Assembly: GCA_937901485.1 (NCBI GenBank)
Contig: CALGTT010000347.1
Coordinates: forward strand, 1-8,242
Origin: an uncultured Ruminococcus sp.
GTDB lineage: Bacteria > Bacillota > Clostridia > Oscillospirales > Ruminococcaceae
Reading direction: 5' to 3'
Length of the DNA: 8,242 bases
In this document: in pieces, positions 1-5,795 of the stretch
Layout: the number at the start of each line of letters is the position of its first letter
How positions within the stretch are numbered: position 1 is the first letter of the stretch
Notes under the pieces: model-generated
What the model was told of the DNA's origin: nothing
The model's database searches: none
Seen by the model: only the letters and a program-made list of their open reading frames with translations
Program-made: the position numbers and the translations under genes

Positions 1-616
1 AGAAAAATACATAATAGTGCCAGTCCTCCAGATCGTCGGAGCATTCAGCTGTTTTGAAAGCCTCATGAATGAACCGGCGAAACTCCTCCGCTGTGTAATA
101 ATCCATCTCCTTCTTGGGTGTGTAAGCGTCTTTGAAGTTACCGACGACTACCAGCGGATTTTTCGGGAGATATCCCATTTTCACTGCATAGTTCAGCATA
201 GCGCGGAAGTCTGAGAAGATGTTCTTGCGCGTCTTGATCGCCAGACCCTGCGATTCCACGGAGGATTTCCACGCCTGCAGGCTTCTTGCGTTCAGCTTCT
301 CAATGCGCAGGTGCTTTACTTCAGGGAGCACATACCGTTCGAGCGTTCTGCGCGATTTGTCCCATGTGGACTCACGGATCTCGAATTTCTTCGCCTGCAT
401 GTATTCATCATAGAGCTGCTGCACCGTCATGGACGCGGCAAGTTCTTTTTCATCAGCCAGCATCTGAAGCTGACGTTCCACCGCCTTTGCCGCGTCTATG
501 CCGTAGGCGTGGCGTTCTTTCTGGCAGTATTTCCCCTGGGCATCAATGTAATTGACGCGGATGCGGTATTTCTGCAGCCCGTCTTTCTTGACACCTGCGA
601 CTTTGTTGATCGGCAT
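1..616 (-). CDS. int: Tyrosine recombinase (phage-type integrase), C-terminal part outside the window
   Basis: This is the N-terminal 205 codons of a site-specific tyrosine recombinase, which integrates and excises the element. Translation gives a short beta-rich AP2-like arm-binding domain at residues 1-45 (KVAGVKKDGLQKYRIRVNYI). A SAM-like core-binding domain follows at about 63-155 (MTVQQLYDEYMQAKKFEIRE, then NIFSDFRAMLNYAVKMGYLP and KNPL). The catalytic domain begins at about 172 (YYTAEEFRRFIHEA). The reading frame is open to the window edge, so the catalytic Arg, His-x-x-Arg and Tyr residues are not visible and activity cannot be judged. I chose the ATG at 616 because AGGGAGG lies 7 bases upstream; an in-frame ATG at 622 abuts that site too closely. 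It reads away from the switch region, so the attachment site would be expected beyond position 1. The family assignment is secure; the gene symbol is generic. Confidence 0.93.
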   Translation of the reverse strand, partial: MPINKVAGVKKDGLQKYRIRVNYIDAQGKYCQKERHAYGIDAAKAVERQLQMLADEKELAASMTVQQLYDEYMQAKKFEIRESTWDKSRRTLERYVLPEVKHLRIEKLNARSLQAWKSSVESQGLAIKTRKNIFSDFRAMLNYAVKMGYLPKNPLVVVGNFKDAYTPKKEMDYYTAEEFRRFIHEAFKTAECSDDLEDWHYYVFF

Positions 617-632
617 GAGCATCCCTCCCTGT

Positions 633-665
633 GGTTCGAACCCCCTGTCAGTGACGGCAGGGGGG
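633..665. other. Short palindrome plus GC-rich hairpin between integrase and lipoprotein genes
   Basis: The 49-bp gap between the lipoprotein stop and the integrase start holds a perfect 10-bp palindrome, GGTTCGAACC (633-642). Overlapping it is a hairpin with stem CCCCCTG (641-647) and CAGGGGG (658-664) around a 10-base loop. On the minus strand the hairpin comes directly after the lipoprotein stop codon, so it could act as a weak terminator or attenuator ahead of the integrase. No T-run follows it, so a classical intrinsic terminator is not supported. Confidence 0.4.
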
Positions 666-1649
666 TTAGAATTCCGTTTCCAAGAACGCCTGCTTTACAG
701 CTGAATCTTCAACGTTATAAATCAAAATGTAGTTTCCATTAACTGACGATAACAAAGTATAATCTCCAAAGCCTTCAAGCGTAATTGTAAATTGACCTGC
801 GGCGGCTTCATCTAATTCAGCAGCATTATCTGCAAATTGATATATTTCAAATTTGTTTCCGTTGTAATAAAAAGCCGTGCCATCTATAGCACCAATCATT
901 TCAGCAAACATCACTGCGACATTGTCAATTGCAATCGCTTCACCTATTGCCTCAACGTATTCGTATGACGAAGTGATTCTCAAATCGTTATCAACGCCTA
1001 TGGTTGTGCTTTCAGTTGTTTCAGTAACCAATTCTATTGTATCTGTGGCAATGGTTTGATAGTCTGATTTCCTGATTTCCATGCACAAATCGTAAAAAGA
1101 ATTATAATACTGTTTGAACAGAACGGCATCGAATTCATAGGAAAAATCGGCAGGGCGAGGTGTTTCAGCCGTGATCTGATTATGGAGAACATCAATCTGC
1201 TCGCACATCTTTGCCCATGCGTTTTGCAATTGCCCAACTTGTGAAGATGAATCGTCCAAAGACATTACATAATCGTTATACTGACTCTTCTTTTCTAATG
1301 CGATGGACAGATTTGAAATAGTAAACTCAATATCCATAGTTTCACCAACAGAATTTTTTCCATCCTCTATGTAGTGAGAAATATCACAAAATCCATCGTT
1401 CCAAATATCAGAAGTTACCCAGTCACAAACTTCTGTAAGACTGATGGTAACAATAGGGGCAGTAGTGGTTTCTTCTGTCACTGTCTCCGTAGTTGCCACG
1501 GTAGTCGCTTCTGTCGTTTCCACGACCGGAGCGGTGGTCTGCACTGCTGTTGTTTCCGATTCAGATACCACGCTGTCAGTTCCTCCGGAACTGCAGGCAC
1601 TCATGGGGACGAGCAGGCAGCAGATGCAGATAAGTAAAGCTTTTCTCAT
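666..1649 (-). CDS. Secreted lipoprotein with Thr/Glu-rich linker; possible superinfection-exclusion or lysogenic-conversion protein
   Basis: This 327-residue protein starts with a lipoprotein signal peptide: MRK, a hydrophobic Cys-rich core, and a lipobox-like M16-S17-A18-C19. It should therefore be lipid-anchored on the outer face of the cytoplasmic membrane. Residues 29-66 form a low-complexity linker rich in Thr, Glu and Val. A predicted helical domain follows at about 70-200 (CDWVTSDIWNDGFCDISHYI), then a second short Thr-rich linker at about 208-218. A small C-terminal domain with aromatic and acidic residues spans about 224-327. I do not recognise a named family. The start at 1649 has AGGAGG 7 bases upstream. 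The gene sits between integrase and repressor and is transcribed with the lysogeny arm. Temperate phages of Gram-positive bacteria often carry superinfection-exclusion lipoproteins (Ltp-like) or conversion genes at this place; that role is inferred from position only. It looks more AT-rich than the early operon. Confidence 0.85.
   Translation of the reverse strand: MRKALLICICCLLVPMSACSSGGTDSVVSESETTAVQTTAPVVETTEATTVATTETVTEETTTAPIVTISLTEVCDWVTSDIWNDGFCDISHYIEDGKNSVGETMDIEFTISNLSIALEKKSQYNDYVMSLDDSSSQVGQLQNAWAKMCEQIDVLHNQITAETPRPADFSYEFDAVLFKQYYNSFYDLCMEIRKSDYQTIATDTIELVTETTESTTIGVDNDLRITSSYEYVEAIGEAIAIDNVAVMFAEMIGAIDGTAFYYNGNKFEIYQFADNAAELDEAAAGQFTITLEGFGDYTLLSSVNGNYILIYNVEDSAVKQAFLETEF
1440..1564 (-). 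repeat. Low-complexity region encoding the Thr-rich lipoprotein linker
   Basis: Reiterated GTAGT/ACTAC- and TCTGTC-like short units encode the ETTAVQTTAPVVETTEATT-type linker (about residues 29-66). This is degenerate protein-level repetition, not an exact tandem array. Such stretches are prone to length change by slippage. Confidence 0.5.
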
Positions 1650-1750
1650 TGGGGTTCCTCCTTTATAACTTGTTATCTATTCTTCTGAAAAATAGCAATA
1701 TCAAATTTTAATCCACTTCCCCCGTGTAGGAGTGACCTTCTTTCAATGGG

Positions 1751-2812
1751 CTAGAAAGGAATTTCTTCATCATATAAAACTTCTTCTACATCAGCATCAA
1801 ATGGAGATGCAAAGGAGTCATTCCATCGTTTTATCATCCCCCTCGATAGAAACAATGATTCGCTTGCACAGTACGGGCAGTAGCGAGCATTTACCGGAAT
1901 AGGATGCTGTTCTGCTTTATCACATTGTACTACAACGCCATTAAAATCTTCACTGTAACACTTATTTTTGAGCGGTGCACTGCAAATATGACAATACTCT
2001 GCATCTCCAATAATTTCCTCATTTTTACATATCGGGCATTCAGTCAATACGCCGTCCTTGTTTTTTAATTTATCGTACATCATAATATCAATCCCCTCAA
2101 TTCCTTTATCTGAATAATTGGTAAACAAGTCATTGTTTCCACAAATTGGACAATACTTCCAACTATCATTAATTTGCAGCTTGCACTTATGACATACCGT
2201 AGAATGGTAAAACAGACGCAACAGAAGTTGATCGTAACTGTCAGGAACAGGGTTCATTCTCTCCCATTTGTCATAGTCTTGTTTTCGAAAAGCGGCAGCT
2301 GCATTAGATATGCGACAATTATTTCGGATTCCTTTCACTGTTACAATATGGCACAGTTTTTGAATAATAATATATGGAACCAATATGTAAGCAGCGAACC
2401 AGTTGGCCTCTTTTTCTAATTCGTAATATTCAGATTTACTTAATGCATTACGAAAGAGCCTTGTTTTGCCGTTTTTGTGATGATTTAATACAATATGTCC
2501 TAATTCGTGAGCTATGTTCCAGCGGTAACGATTACTGGACATAATTGTAGGAATTAAATCATTATAACAGATGATATACTGATTGTTTTGCATGTCGTAG
2601 TCAGTGTATGCATCGTCTGTTCCAGCTTGACGATACATCTGTTCTTCTGTGATATTGGCATCTCTCATATATCTGCTATATGGAATTACACGAATATTAG
2701 GGAATGATTTCGCAATTTTCTTGATTGGAACGGGCAAAGTAAGCTTATAACCCATATTACAAAATCTTCGCAGAACTAAAAAAGCAGCTCTTTTTACATC
2801 TTTTTTATTCAT
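1751..2812 (-). CDS. ImmA/IrrE-family metallopeptidase with C-terminal zinc-ribbon extension
   Basis: This is a zinc metallopeptidase of the ImmA/IrrE family (COG2856), which in related elements cleaves the partner repressor to start induction. Numbering is from the ATG at 2812 (353 residues). The active site is H102-E103-L104-G105-H106. The probable third ligand is E135 in the EKEANWFAAYILVP segment, typical of the family. The peptidase domain ends near residue 190. A C-terminal extension of about 150 residues carries paired Cys knuckles: C207/C210 with C221/C224, C259/C262 with C274/C277, and a less regular set including C285, C297, C312 and C315. Family members are often only about 120-200 residues long, so this one is about double size. 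The ATG at 2812 overlaps the repressor stop by 8 bp, implying translational coupling. In-frame ATGs at 2824, 2836 and 2839 are alternatives, and no site has a strong ribosome binding sequence. Family call secure; cleavage of this repressor is inferred. Confidence 0.92.
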   Translation of the reverse strand: MNKKDVKRAAFLVLRRFCNMGYKLTLPVPIKKIAKSFPNIRVIPYSRYMRDANITEEQMYRQAGTDDAYTDYDMQNNQYIICYNDLIPTIMSSNRYRWNIAHELGHIVLNHHKNGKTRLFRNALSKSEYYELEKEANWFAAYILVPYIIIQKLCHIVTVKGIRNNCRISNAAAAFRKQDYDKWERMNPVPDSYDQLLLRLFYHSTVCHKCKLQINDSWKYCPICGNNDLFTNYSDKGIEGIDIMMYDKLKNKDGVLTECPICKNEEIIGDAEYCHICSAPLKNKCYSEDFNGVVVQCDKAEQHPIPVNARYCPYCASESLFLSRGMIKRWNDSFASPFDADVEEVLYDEEIPF

Positions 2813-3191
2813 CTGTATCTTCATCAATAAAATCATCACTAAAATAGTGAGGAAAAGCCATTTCGATAATTGTCATCATACGTTCTCTATCTTCCTCGGG
2901 CATATTGCTCCTTGCTCGTTCGATACGTCTGATGTCTGGATCGTTCACAGGAGGAAGAGGAATATCATTGTTGTTTACCTCCTCTGCATCATCCCATCCC
3001 ATAAGCCATTTAGAATCTGAATTCGTGGCAAGTGCGATTTTTTCAATGCAGTCAATGGGAATCTTTTTCGTTTCTCCGGTTGCGTATCTTTGCAAGGACG
3101 ATTTAGAGATTCCTGTCATTTTTGAAAGTTCTGTGTAGCTGTAACCGCTTTTCATAATTGCTTCTGTGATTCGCTGGGCTCTTGTATTCAT
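2805..3191 (-). CDS. XRE-family (HTH_3) transcriptional repressor, probable lysogeny repressor
   Basis: This 128-residue protein has an N-terminal helix-turn-helix at about residues 19-39 (YTELSKMTGISKSSLQRYAT), followed by the family-typical IPIDCIEKIALATNSDSKWL stretch. The C-terminal half is acidic and contains DPDIRRIERARSNMPEEDRE, resembling the non-catalytic tails of ImmR-like repressors. No S24/LexA-type autoprotease domain is present, so induction by RecA-stimulated self-cleavage is unlikely and cleavage by the adjacent ImmA-type peptidase is the natural alternative. I chose the ATG at 3191 because AGGAGG (3199-3204, reverse strand) lies 7 bases upstream; the frame is open to 3236, but the extra residues would be read through the ribosome binding site. 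It is transcribed divergently from the early operon and should bind the TCCCA-N4-TGGGA sites between and beside the two promoters. The exact binding sites are inferred. Confidence 0.92.
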   Translation of the reverse strand: MNTRAQRITEAIMKSGYSYTELSKMTGISKSSLQRYATGETKKIPIDCIEKIALATNSDSKWLMGWDDAEEVNNNDIPLPPVNDPDIRRIERARSNMPEEDRERMMTIIEMAFPHYFSDDFIDEDTDE

Positions 3192-3215
3192 GCACCCACC
3201 TCCTTTTCTACCTCT

Positions 3216-3244
3216 ATTATAGCACGGCTTTCCCAAATTTGCAA
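3216..3244 (-). promoter_or_regulatory. Promoter for the repressor/ImmA operon
   Basis: On the reverse strand TTGCAA (3244-3239) is followed after 17 bp by a perfect TATAAT (3221-3216). The -10 is preceded by TGC, giving an extended TG-N -10. Transcription would start near 3209, about 18 bases before the repressor ATG and just ahead of its ribosome binding site. The degenerate operator-like site at 3231-3244 overlaps the -35 and spacer. Confidence 0.75.
3231..3244. promoter_or_regulatory. Degenerate operator-like site O1
   Basis: The sequence TCCCA-AATT-TGCAA matches the left half of the TCCCA-N4-TGGGA consensus and only part of the right half. It lies over the -35 element and spacer of the repressor promoter. 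Binding here would autoregulate the repressor, and a weaker match would fit occupancy only at high repressor level. Occupancy is inferred. Confidence 0.45.
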
Positions 3245-3248
3245 TAGC

Positions 3249-3270
3249 TTTTCAAAAAATATTTTGAAAA
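3249..3270. promoter_or_regulatory. 22-bp palindrome with 9-bp arms between the divergent promoters
   Basis: Perfect arms TTTTCAAAA (3249-3257) and TTTTGAAAA (3262-3270) flank the 4-base centre AATA. The sequence differs from the TCCCA-N4-TGGGA sites, so it may bind another regulator such as the Cro-like protein or a host factor. It may also be an AT-rich bent spacer between the two promoters. Confidence 0.55.
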
Positions 3271-3272
3271 TT

Positions 3273-3286
3273 TCCCAAAAGTGGGT
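3273..3286. promoter_or_regulatory. Operator-like site O2, abutting the early -35 box
   Basis: TCCCA-AAAG-TGGGT is an inverted repeat, with 4-bp arms perfect and the fifth base mismatched. It ends where the TTGACA -35 box begins (sharing base 3286). A 13-base core, TCCCAAAAGTGGG, recurs exactly 50 bp downstream at 3323. A bound protein here would touch RNA polymerase at the early promoter. Confidence 0.75.
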
Positions 3287-3314
3287 TGACAAACTGCAAA
3301 AAGTGTGTTAGAAT
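3286..3314 (+). promoter_or_regulatory. Early (right-arm) promoter
   Basis: A perfect TTGACA (3286-3291) is followed after 17 bp by TAGAAT (3309-3314), a five-of-six match to the -10 consensus. A perfect TATAAT at 3314-3319 is also present, but its 22-bp spacing is too long for the same -35 box. Transcription should start near 3321, immediately ahead of O3. It appears to drive the whole plus-strand operon from the Cro-like gene onward. Confidence 0.8.
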
Positions 3315-3322
3315 ATAATTAA

Positions 3323-3336
3323 TCCCAAAAGTGGGA
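3323..3336. promoter_or_regulatory. Operator-like site O3, at the early transcription start
   Basis: TCCCA-AAAG-TGGGA is a perfect 5-bp-arm inverted repeat. It sits just downstream of the early -10 box, over the expected start of transcription, a classical repression position. Its core is identical to O2. Confidence 0.78.
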
Positions 3337-3353
3337 CGAATGGAGGTGATTAA

Positions 3354-3629
3354 GTGCTGAACAAAAACTTACTGCGTGCAGCAATTGTAAGAGCAGGCTA
3401 CACACAGGCACGGCTTGCTGAAAGTATCGGAATTTCGTCAAATACGCTGTCCAGCAGAATGAATGGAGCTTCTTGTTTTGATACTGATGAGATCGACAGA
3501 ATCTGTGCAGTACTCCGGATTGACAAGAATGATGAAAAGGCTGATATTTTTTTGGCGACGCCATCCCAAATCTGGGAAATCGAGCGGGCAGGAAATCAGT
3601 TAGCAAAAGAAAGCGAGGCACAATCATGA
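3354..3629 (+). CDS. Cro-like XRE-family HTH regulator
   Basis: This 91-residue small DNA-binding protein is the first gene of the early operon. The helix-turn-helix spans about residues 17-37 (TQARLAESIGISSNTLSSRM), followed by the short helices usual in XRE/Cro proteins (FDTDEIDRICAVLRID). It has no effector domain. By position, opposite a divergent repressor and behind an operator-flanked promoter, it should be the Cro-type antagonist that shuts off repressor synthesis. It starts with GTG at 3354; GGAGG at 3342-3346 lies 7 bases upstream and no in-frame ATG fits better. Its stop overlaps the next start as ATGA. The coding sequence contains a further perfect operator-like site at 3564-3577. 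Confidence 0.87.
   Translation: MLNKNLLRAAIVRAGYTQARLAESIGISSNTLSSRMNGASCFDTDEIDRICAVLRIDKNDEKADIFLATPSQIWEIERAGNQLAKESEAQS
3564..3577. promoter_or_regulatory. Operator-like site O4 inside the Cro-like gene
   Basis: TCCCA-AATC-TGGGA has both 5-bp arms identical to those of O3 with a different 4-base centre. It lies about 240 bp downstream of the early transcription start, within codons for the Cro-like protein. It could serve as an auxiliary operator for looping or as a roadblock. Chance similarity is possible, but two perfect arms with the same spacing make it noteworthy. Confidence 0.5.
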
Positions 3630-4408
3630 ACGAAATTCAGGTATTCAACAACGCAGAGTTCGGCAATGTCCGGACAATCGAAATGGATGGTAAGGTGCTG
3701 TTCTGCGGTGCGGATGTAGCGACTGCACTTGGCTACAGCAATTCCAGAAAAGCTCTTGCAGATCATTGCAAGGATAAGGGTGTAACAAAATGTGACACCC
3801 TTACAAATGGCGGTGTACAGTCACTTACTTATATTGATGAGGGTAACCTTTACCGCCTTATCTCTCACAGCAAGCTCCCTACAGCAGAAAGATTTGAGAG
3901 TTGGGTATTTGACGAAGTTCTCCCCGCCATCCGTCGTCATGGCATGTATGCAACAGACGAACTTCTGAACAATCCCGATATTGCAATTGCTGCATTTACG
4001 GCACTGAAAGAAGAACGTGAACGTCGTGCAGAGTTGGAAACAACGGTTGCTGTACAGAGTCAGCAGATTCAGGAACTCACACCGAAAGCTTGCTATTATG
4101 ATGTGGTGCTGAACTGCCCCGACTTGATTTCCACATCGAAGATTGCAAAGGATTATGGAAAGTCTGCGATCTGGCTGAATCGTTATCTGCATGACAAGGG
4201 CGTGCAGTACAAGCAGGGCGACATCTGGCTGCTGTACCAGAAGCACGCACAGCAAGGCTACACCAGTACAAAGACACACAGCTACCCCGGTGATGACGGC
4301 AATATGCACTCCAAAGTGCACACATATTGGACACAGAAAGGCAGATTGTTCATTTATGATCTGCTGAAGAATGATGGTATTTTGCCGATCATGGAGATGA
4401 CAGCATAG
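3626..4408 (+). CDS. Bro-N / KilA-C antirepressor-type protein
   Basis: This is a 260-residue phage antirepressor-type protein. Residues about 1-108 form a Bro-N (BRO family) domain: the FCGADVATALGYSNSRKALA segment, then YIDEGNLYRLISHSKLPTAE and WVFDEVLPAIRRHGMY. A charged helical linker at about 125-150 (LKEERERRAELETT) joins it to a KilA-C-type DNA-binding domain at about 153-258, with STSKIAKDYGKSAIWLNRYL and the late WTQKGRLFIYDLL segment. This domain pair matches known antirepressors such as those related to P1 Ant and phage BRO proteins, which bind repressors or DNA and promote lytic growth. The start at 3626 is ATGA-coupled to the Cro-like gene; the ribosome binding site is weak (GAGG), consistent with coupling. 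Domain calls are secure; the target is unknown. Confidence 0.92.
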   Translation: MNEIQVFNNAEFGNVRTIEMDGKVLFCGADVATALGYSNSRKALADHCKDKGVTKCDTLTNGGVQSLTYIDEGNLYRLISHSKLPTAERFESWVFDEVLPAIRRHGMYATDELLNNPDIAIAAFTALKEERERRAELETTVAVQSQQIQELTPKACYYDVVLNCPDLISTSKIAKDYGKSAIWLNRYLHDKGVQYKQGDIWLLYQKHAQQGYTSTKTHSYPGDDGNMHSKVHTYWTQKGRLFIYDLLKNDGILPIMEMTA

Positions 4409-4436
4409 GCGACAACCACAGAGAGGATGTAACATC

Positions 4437-5207
4437 ATGAATGAAATTGTAATCAGTCAGCACGGCGACCAGCTGACAGTATCCAGCGTACAGGTTGCCG
4501 CAGATTTCGGAAAGAAGCACAAGCATGTGCTCGACAACATTGAAAACATGAAAGCCGAAAATCCGGCTCTCATAAATATGTTCATCGAAAGCACTTACAA
4601 GGTAGATGGTAACCGCAAGACTTACAAATGCTATGACCTGACCCGTGACGGCTTCTGCCTTCTGGTCATGGGCTTCACAGGCAAGGATGCACTCGAATGG
4701 AAACTGAAGTACATCGAAGCGTTCAACAAGATGGAACAGCAGCTCCGTCAGCCGCCGCAGATGTCCCCCATGGAAATGATTGCTGGCATTGCAAACGGCT
4801 GTGTTGAGCTGGAGAAACGCACTGCACAGCTTGAACAGCGTCAGACCGAGCTGGAGCAAAAGCTTGAAGCCGACAGGGACGCATATGTCAAGGCGGCGTT
4901 CGAGTTCGGCAGGATCGGTGCACTCCAGAGATCGGAGATCCAGAAAGCGGTCAAGGTCAGGGCGATCAATCTCTGTGAGTACGCCGAAACCTATGACAAA
5001 GTAGGCAAGCGTGTGATCTCCAGCATCTACAAGGCGTTGCAGAAGAAATTTGGCGTGGATTCCTATGTGGACTTGCAGTATCAGCAGTACACGGATGCTT
5101 TGATCTTCATTCAGTGCTGGGAACCGACTAAGGAGCTGTACGATGCCGTCAGAAAGACGTTCCCCAAGGTGAATTTTGATTTGTTCGGAATGCTGACGGG
5201 GGCTTAA
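4437..5207 (+). CDS. Rha-family phage regulatory protein with ORF6C domain
   Basis: This 256-residue protein pairs an N-terminal Rha (phage pRha) domain with a C-terminal ORF6C domain. The Rha domain spans about 1-102: SSVQVAADFGKKHKHVLDNI, then YKCYDLTRDGFCLLVMGFTG and KDALEWKLKYIEAFNKME. A coiled-coil-like linker of Glu and Gln heptads lies at about 123-147 (LEKRTAQLEQRQTELEQKLE). The ORF6C-like region at about 152-230 contains GRIGALQRSEIQKAVKVRAI and ISSIYKALQKKFGVDSYVDL. Rha proteins are early phage regulators; Rha of phi-80/P22 types interferes with growth in hosts lacking IHF, and Rha/ORF6C proteins are often annotated as antirepressors. GAGAGG lies 10 bases before the ATG. It follows the Bro-N protein after 28 bp, so the element has two unrelated antirepressor-type proteins in series. 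Exact target unknown. Confidence 0.92.
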   Translation: MNEIVISQHGDQLTVSSVQVAADFGKKHKHVLDNIENMKAENPALINMFIESTYKVDGNRKTYKCYDLTRDGFCLLVMGFTGKDALEWKLKYIEAFNKMEQQLRQPPQMSPMEMIAGIANGCVELEKRTAQLEQRQTELEQKLEADRDAYVKAAFEFGRIGALQRSEIQKAVKVRAINLCEYAETYDKVGKRVISSIYKALQKKFGVDSYVDLQYQQYTDALIFIQCWEPTKELYDAVRKTFPKVNFDLFGMLTGA

Positions 5208-5224
5208 TGGAAAGGAGGATAACT

Positions 5225-5533
5225 ATGTATGTACCGATCATCAAAGACATCGACACTGCACTGCGCATTTACTACTCTTACACAGAGCTTGACACCAAGC
5301 TGATCAAGGAGCTGTTTCCAGATATTAAGGCGGGAACCATGTCGAAGCTGCGCGGCAAGGCGAAAGACCTTATGGCGGAGCGCGGTGTCCGGACTTTCGG
5401 GAGGCATCACATCAACACCAAGATCGCATTTGAAGTCTTCGGCATCGATCCCTCCGACCTCGAAGAACGGAAGGCGAAGCTCCGGAAGCTTGGTTTGAGG
5501 GCAGAGTGTAAGCAGGGGAGAGGTGACACATGA
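5225..5533 (+). CDS. Small phage protein with probable helix-turn-helix
   Basis: This 102-residue protein has no family name that I recognise. Residues about 17-50 (YTELDTKLIKELFPDIKAGT followed by MSKLRGKAKDLMAERG) have the helix-turn-helix pattern of a small DNA-binding module. The segment HHINTKIAFEVFGIDPSDLE and a basic tail follow. The frame is open from an ATG at 5207 overlapping the Rha stop (TAATG), but AAAGGAGG at 5211-5218 lies 6 bases before the ATG at 5225, so 5225 is the better start. Its stop overlaps the next gene as ATGA. A regulatory or replication-accessory role is a guess from position in the early operon. Confidence 0.75.
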   Translation: MYVPIIKDIDTALRIYYSYTELDTKLIKELFPDIKAGTMSKLRGKAKDLMAERGVRTFGRHHINTKIAFEVFGIDPSDLEERKAKLRKLGLRAECKQGRGDT

Positions 5534-5739
5534 CAGGACTTAAAATCACCGCCGCCCTTATCATCATCGCCATCGGGCTTTTCGCAGGACACGAGGGACG
5601 GCTCAGTTCTGAGCAGTCGGAGCACGGCATCCGGCAGAGGGCAGATGCGAGGGCACGGCGGACGTATGCAGAAACAGAGCGGATGCTCTGTGAGAAGAGA
5701 ACGAGAGAGGAGCTGATCCGGATGTGGGAGAGGCTCTGA
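5530..5739 (+). CDS. Small single-span membrane protein
   Basis: This 69-residue protein has an N-terminal hydrophobic segment (about residues 4-19, LKITAALIIIAIGLFA) followed by a highly charged Arg/Glu-rich helix (about 25-69). It could be a membrane-anchored cytoplasmic helix or have an uncleaved signal anchor; no lipobox is present. The ATG overlaps the upstream stop (ATGA). It is unrecognised. The base composition of this stretch looks more GC-rich than the genes around it. An exclusion or membrane-accessory role is possible but unsupported. Confidence 0.6.
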   Translation: MTGLKITAALIIIAIGLFAGHEGRLSSEQSEHGIRQRADARARRTYAETERMLCEKRTREELIRMWERL

Positions 5740-5795
5740 GCAAGAAAAACGCCCGTCACGGCGGCAACCATGGCGAGCATATGGAAAATAAGACA

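Noticed and set aside
631..645. GGTTCGAACCCC resembles the T-loop end of a tRNA, suggesting an attachment site remnant.
   Set aside because: Neither strand gives a 5-bp T-stem around TTCGAAC, and no acceptor or anticodon arm is present. The site is at the 5' side of the integrase gene, whereas the attachment site usually lies beyond its 3' end.
641..664. GC-rich hairpin as an intrinsic terminator of the lipoprotein gene.
   Set aside because: No T-run follows the stem on either strand, so it is listed only as a hairpin.
311..742. Plus-strand open frame of 143 codons overlapping the integrase.
   Set aside because: It is the antisense shadow of the integrase; the minus-strand frame gives a clear integrase translation.
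1650..1750. A promoter for the lipoprotein in the gap before its start (TTGATA, then TAGATA on the reverse strand).
   Set aside because: The spacing of about 19 bp and the poor -10 match make it too weak to list. A promoter may exist here, but the sequence does not decide it.
3314..3319. Perfect TATAAT as the main early -10 box.
   Set aside because: The spacing to the perfect TTGACA would be 22 bp; TAGAAT at 3309-3314 with 17 bp fits better.
3821..4438. Minus-strand open frame of 205 codons opposite the Bro-N gene.
   Set aside because: The translation is Cys/Leu/His-rich without domain character, and the opposite strand encodes a recognisable Bro-N/KilA-C protein.
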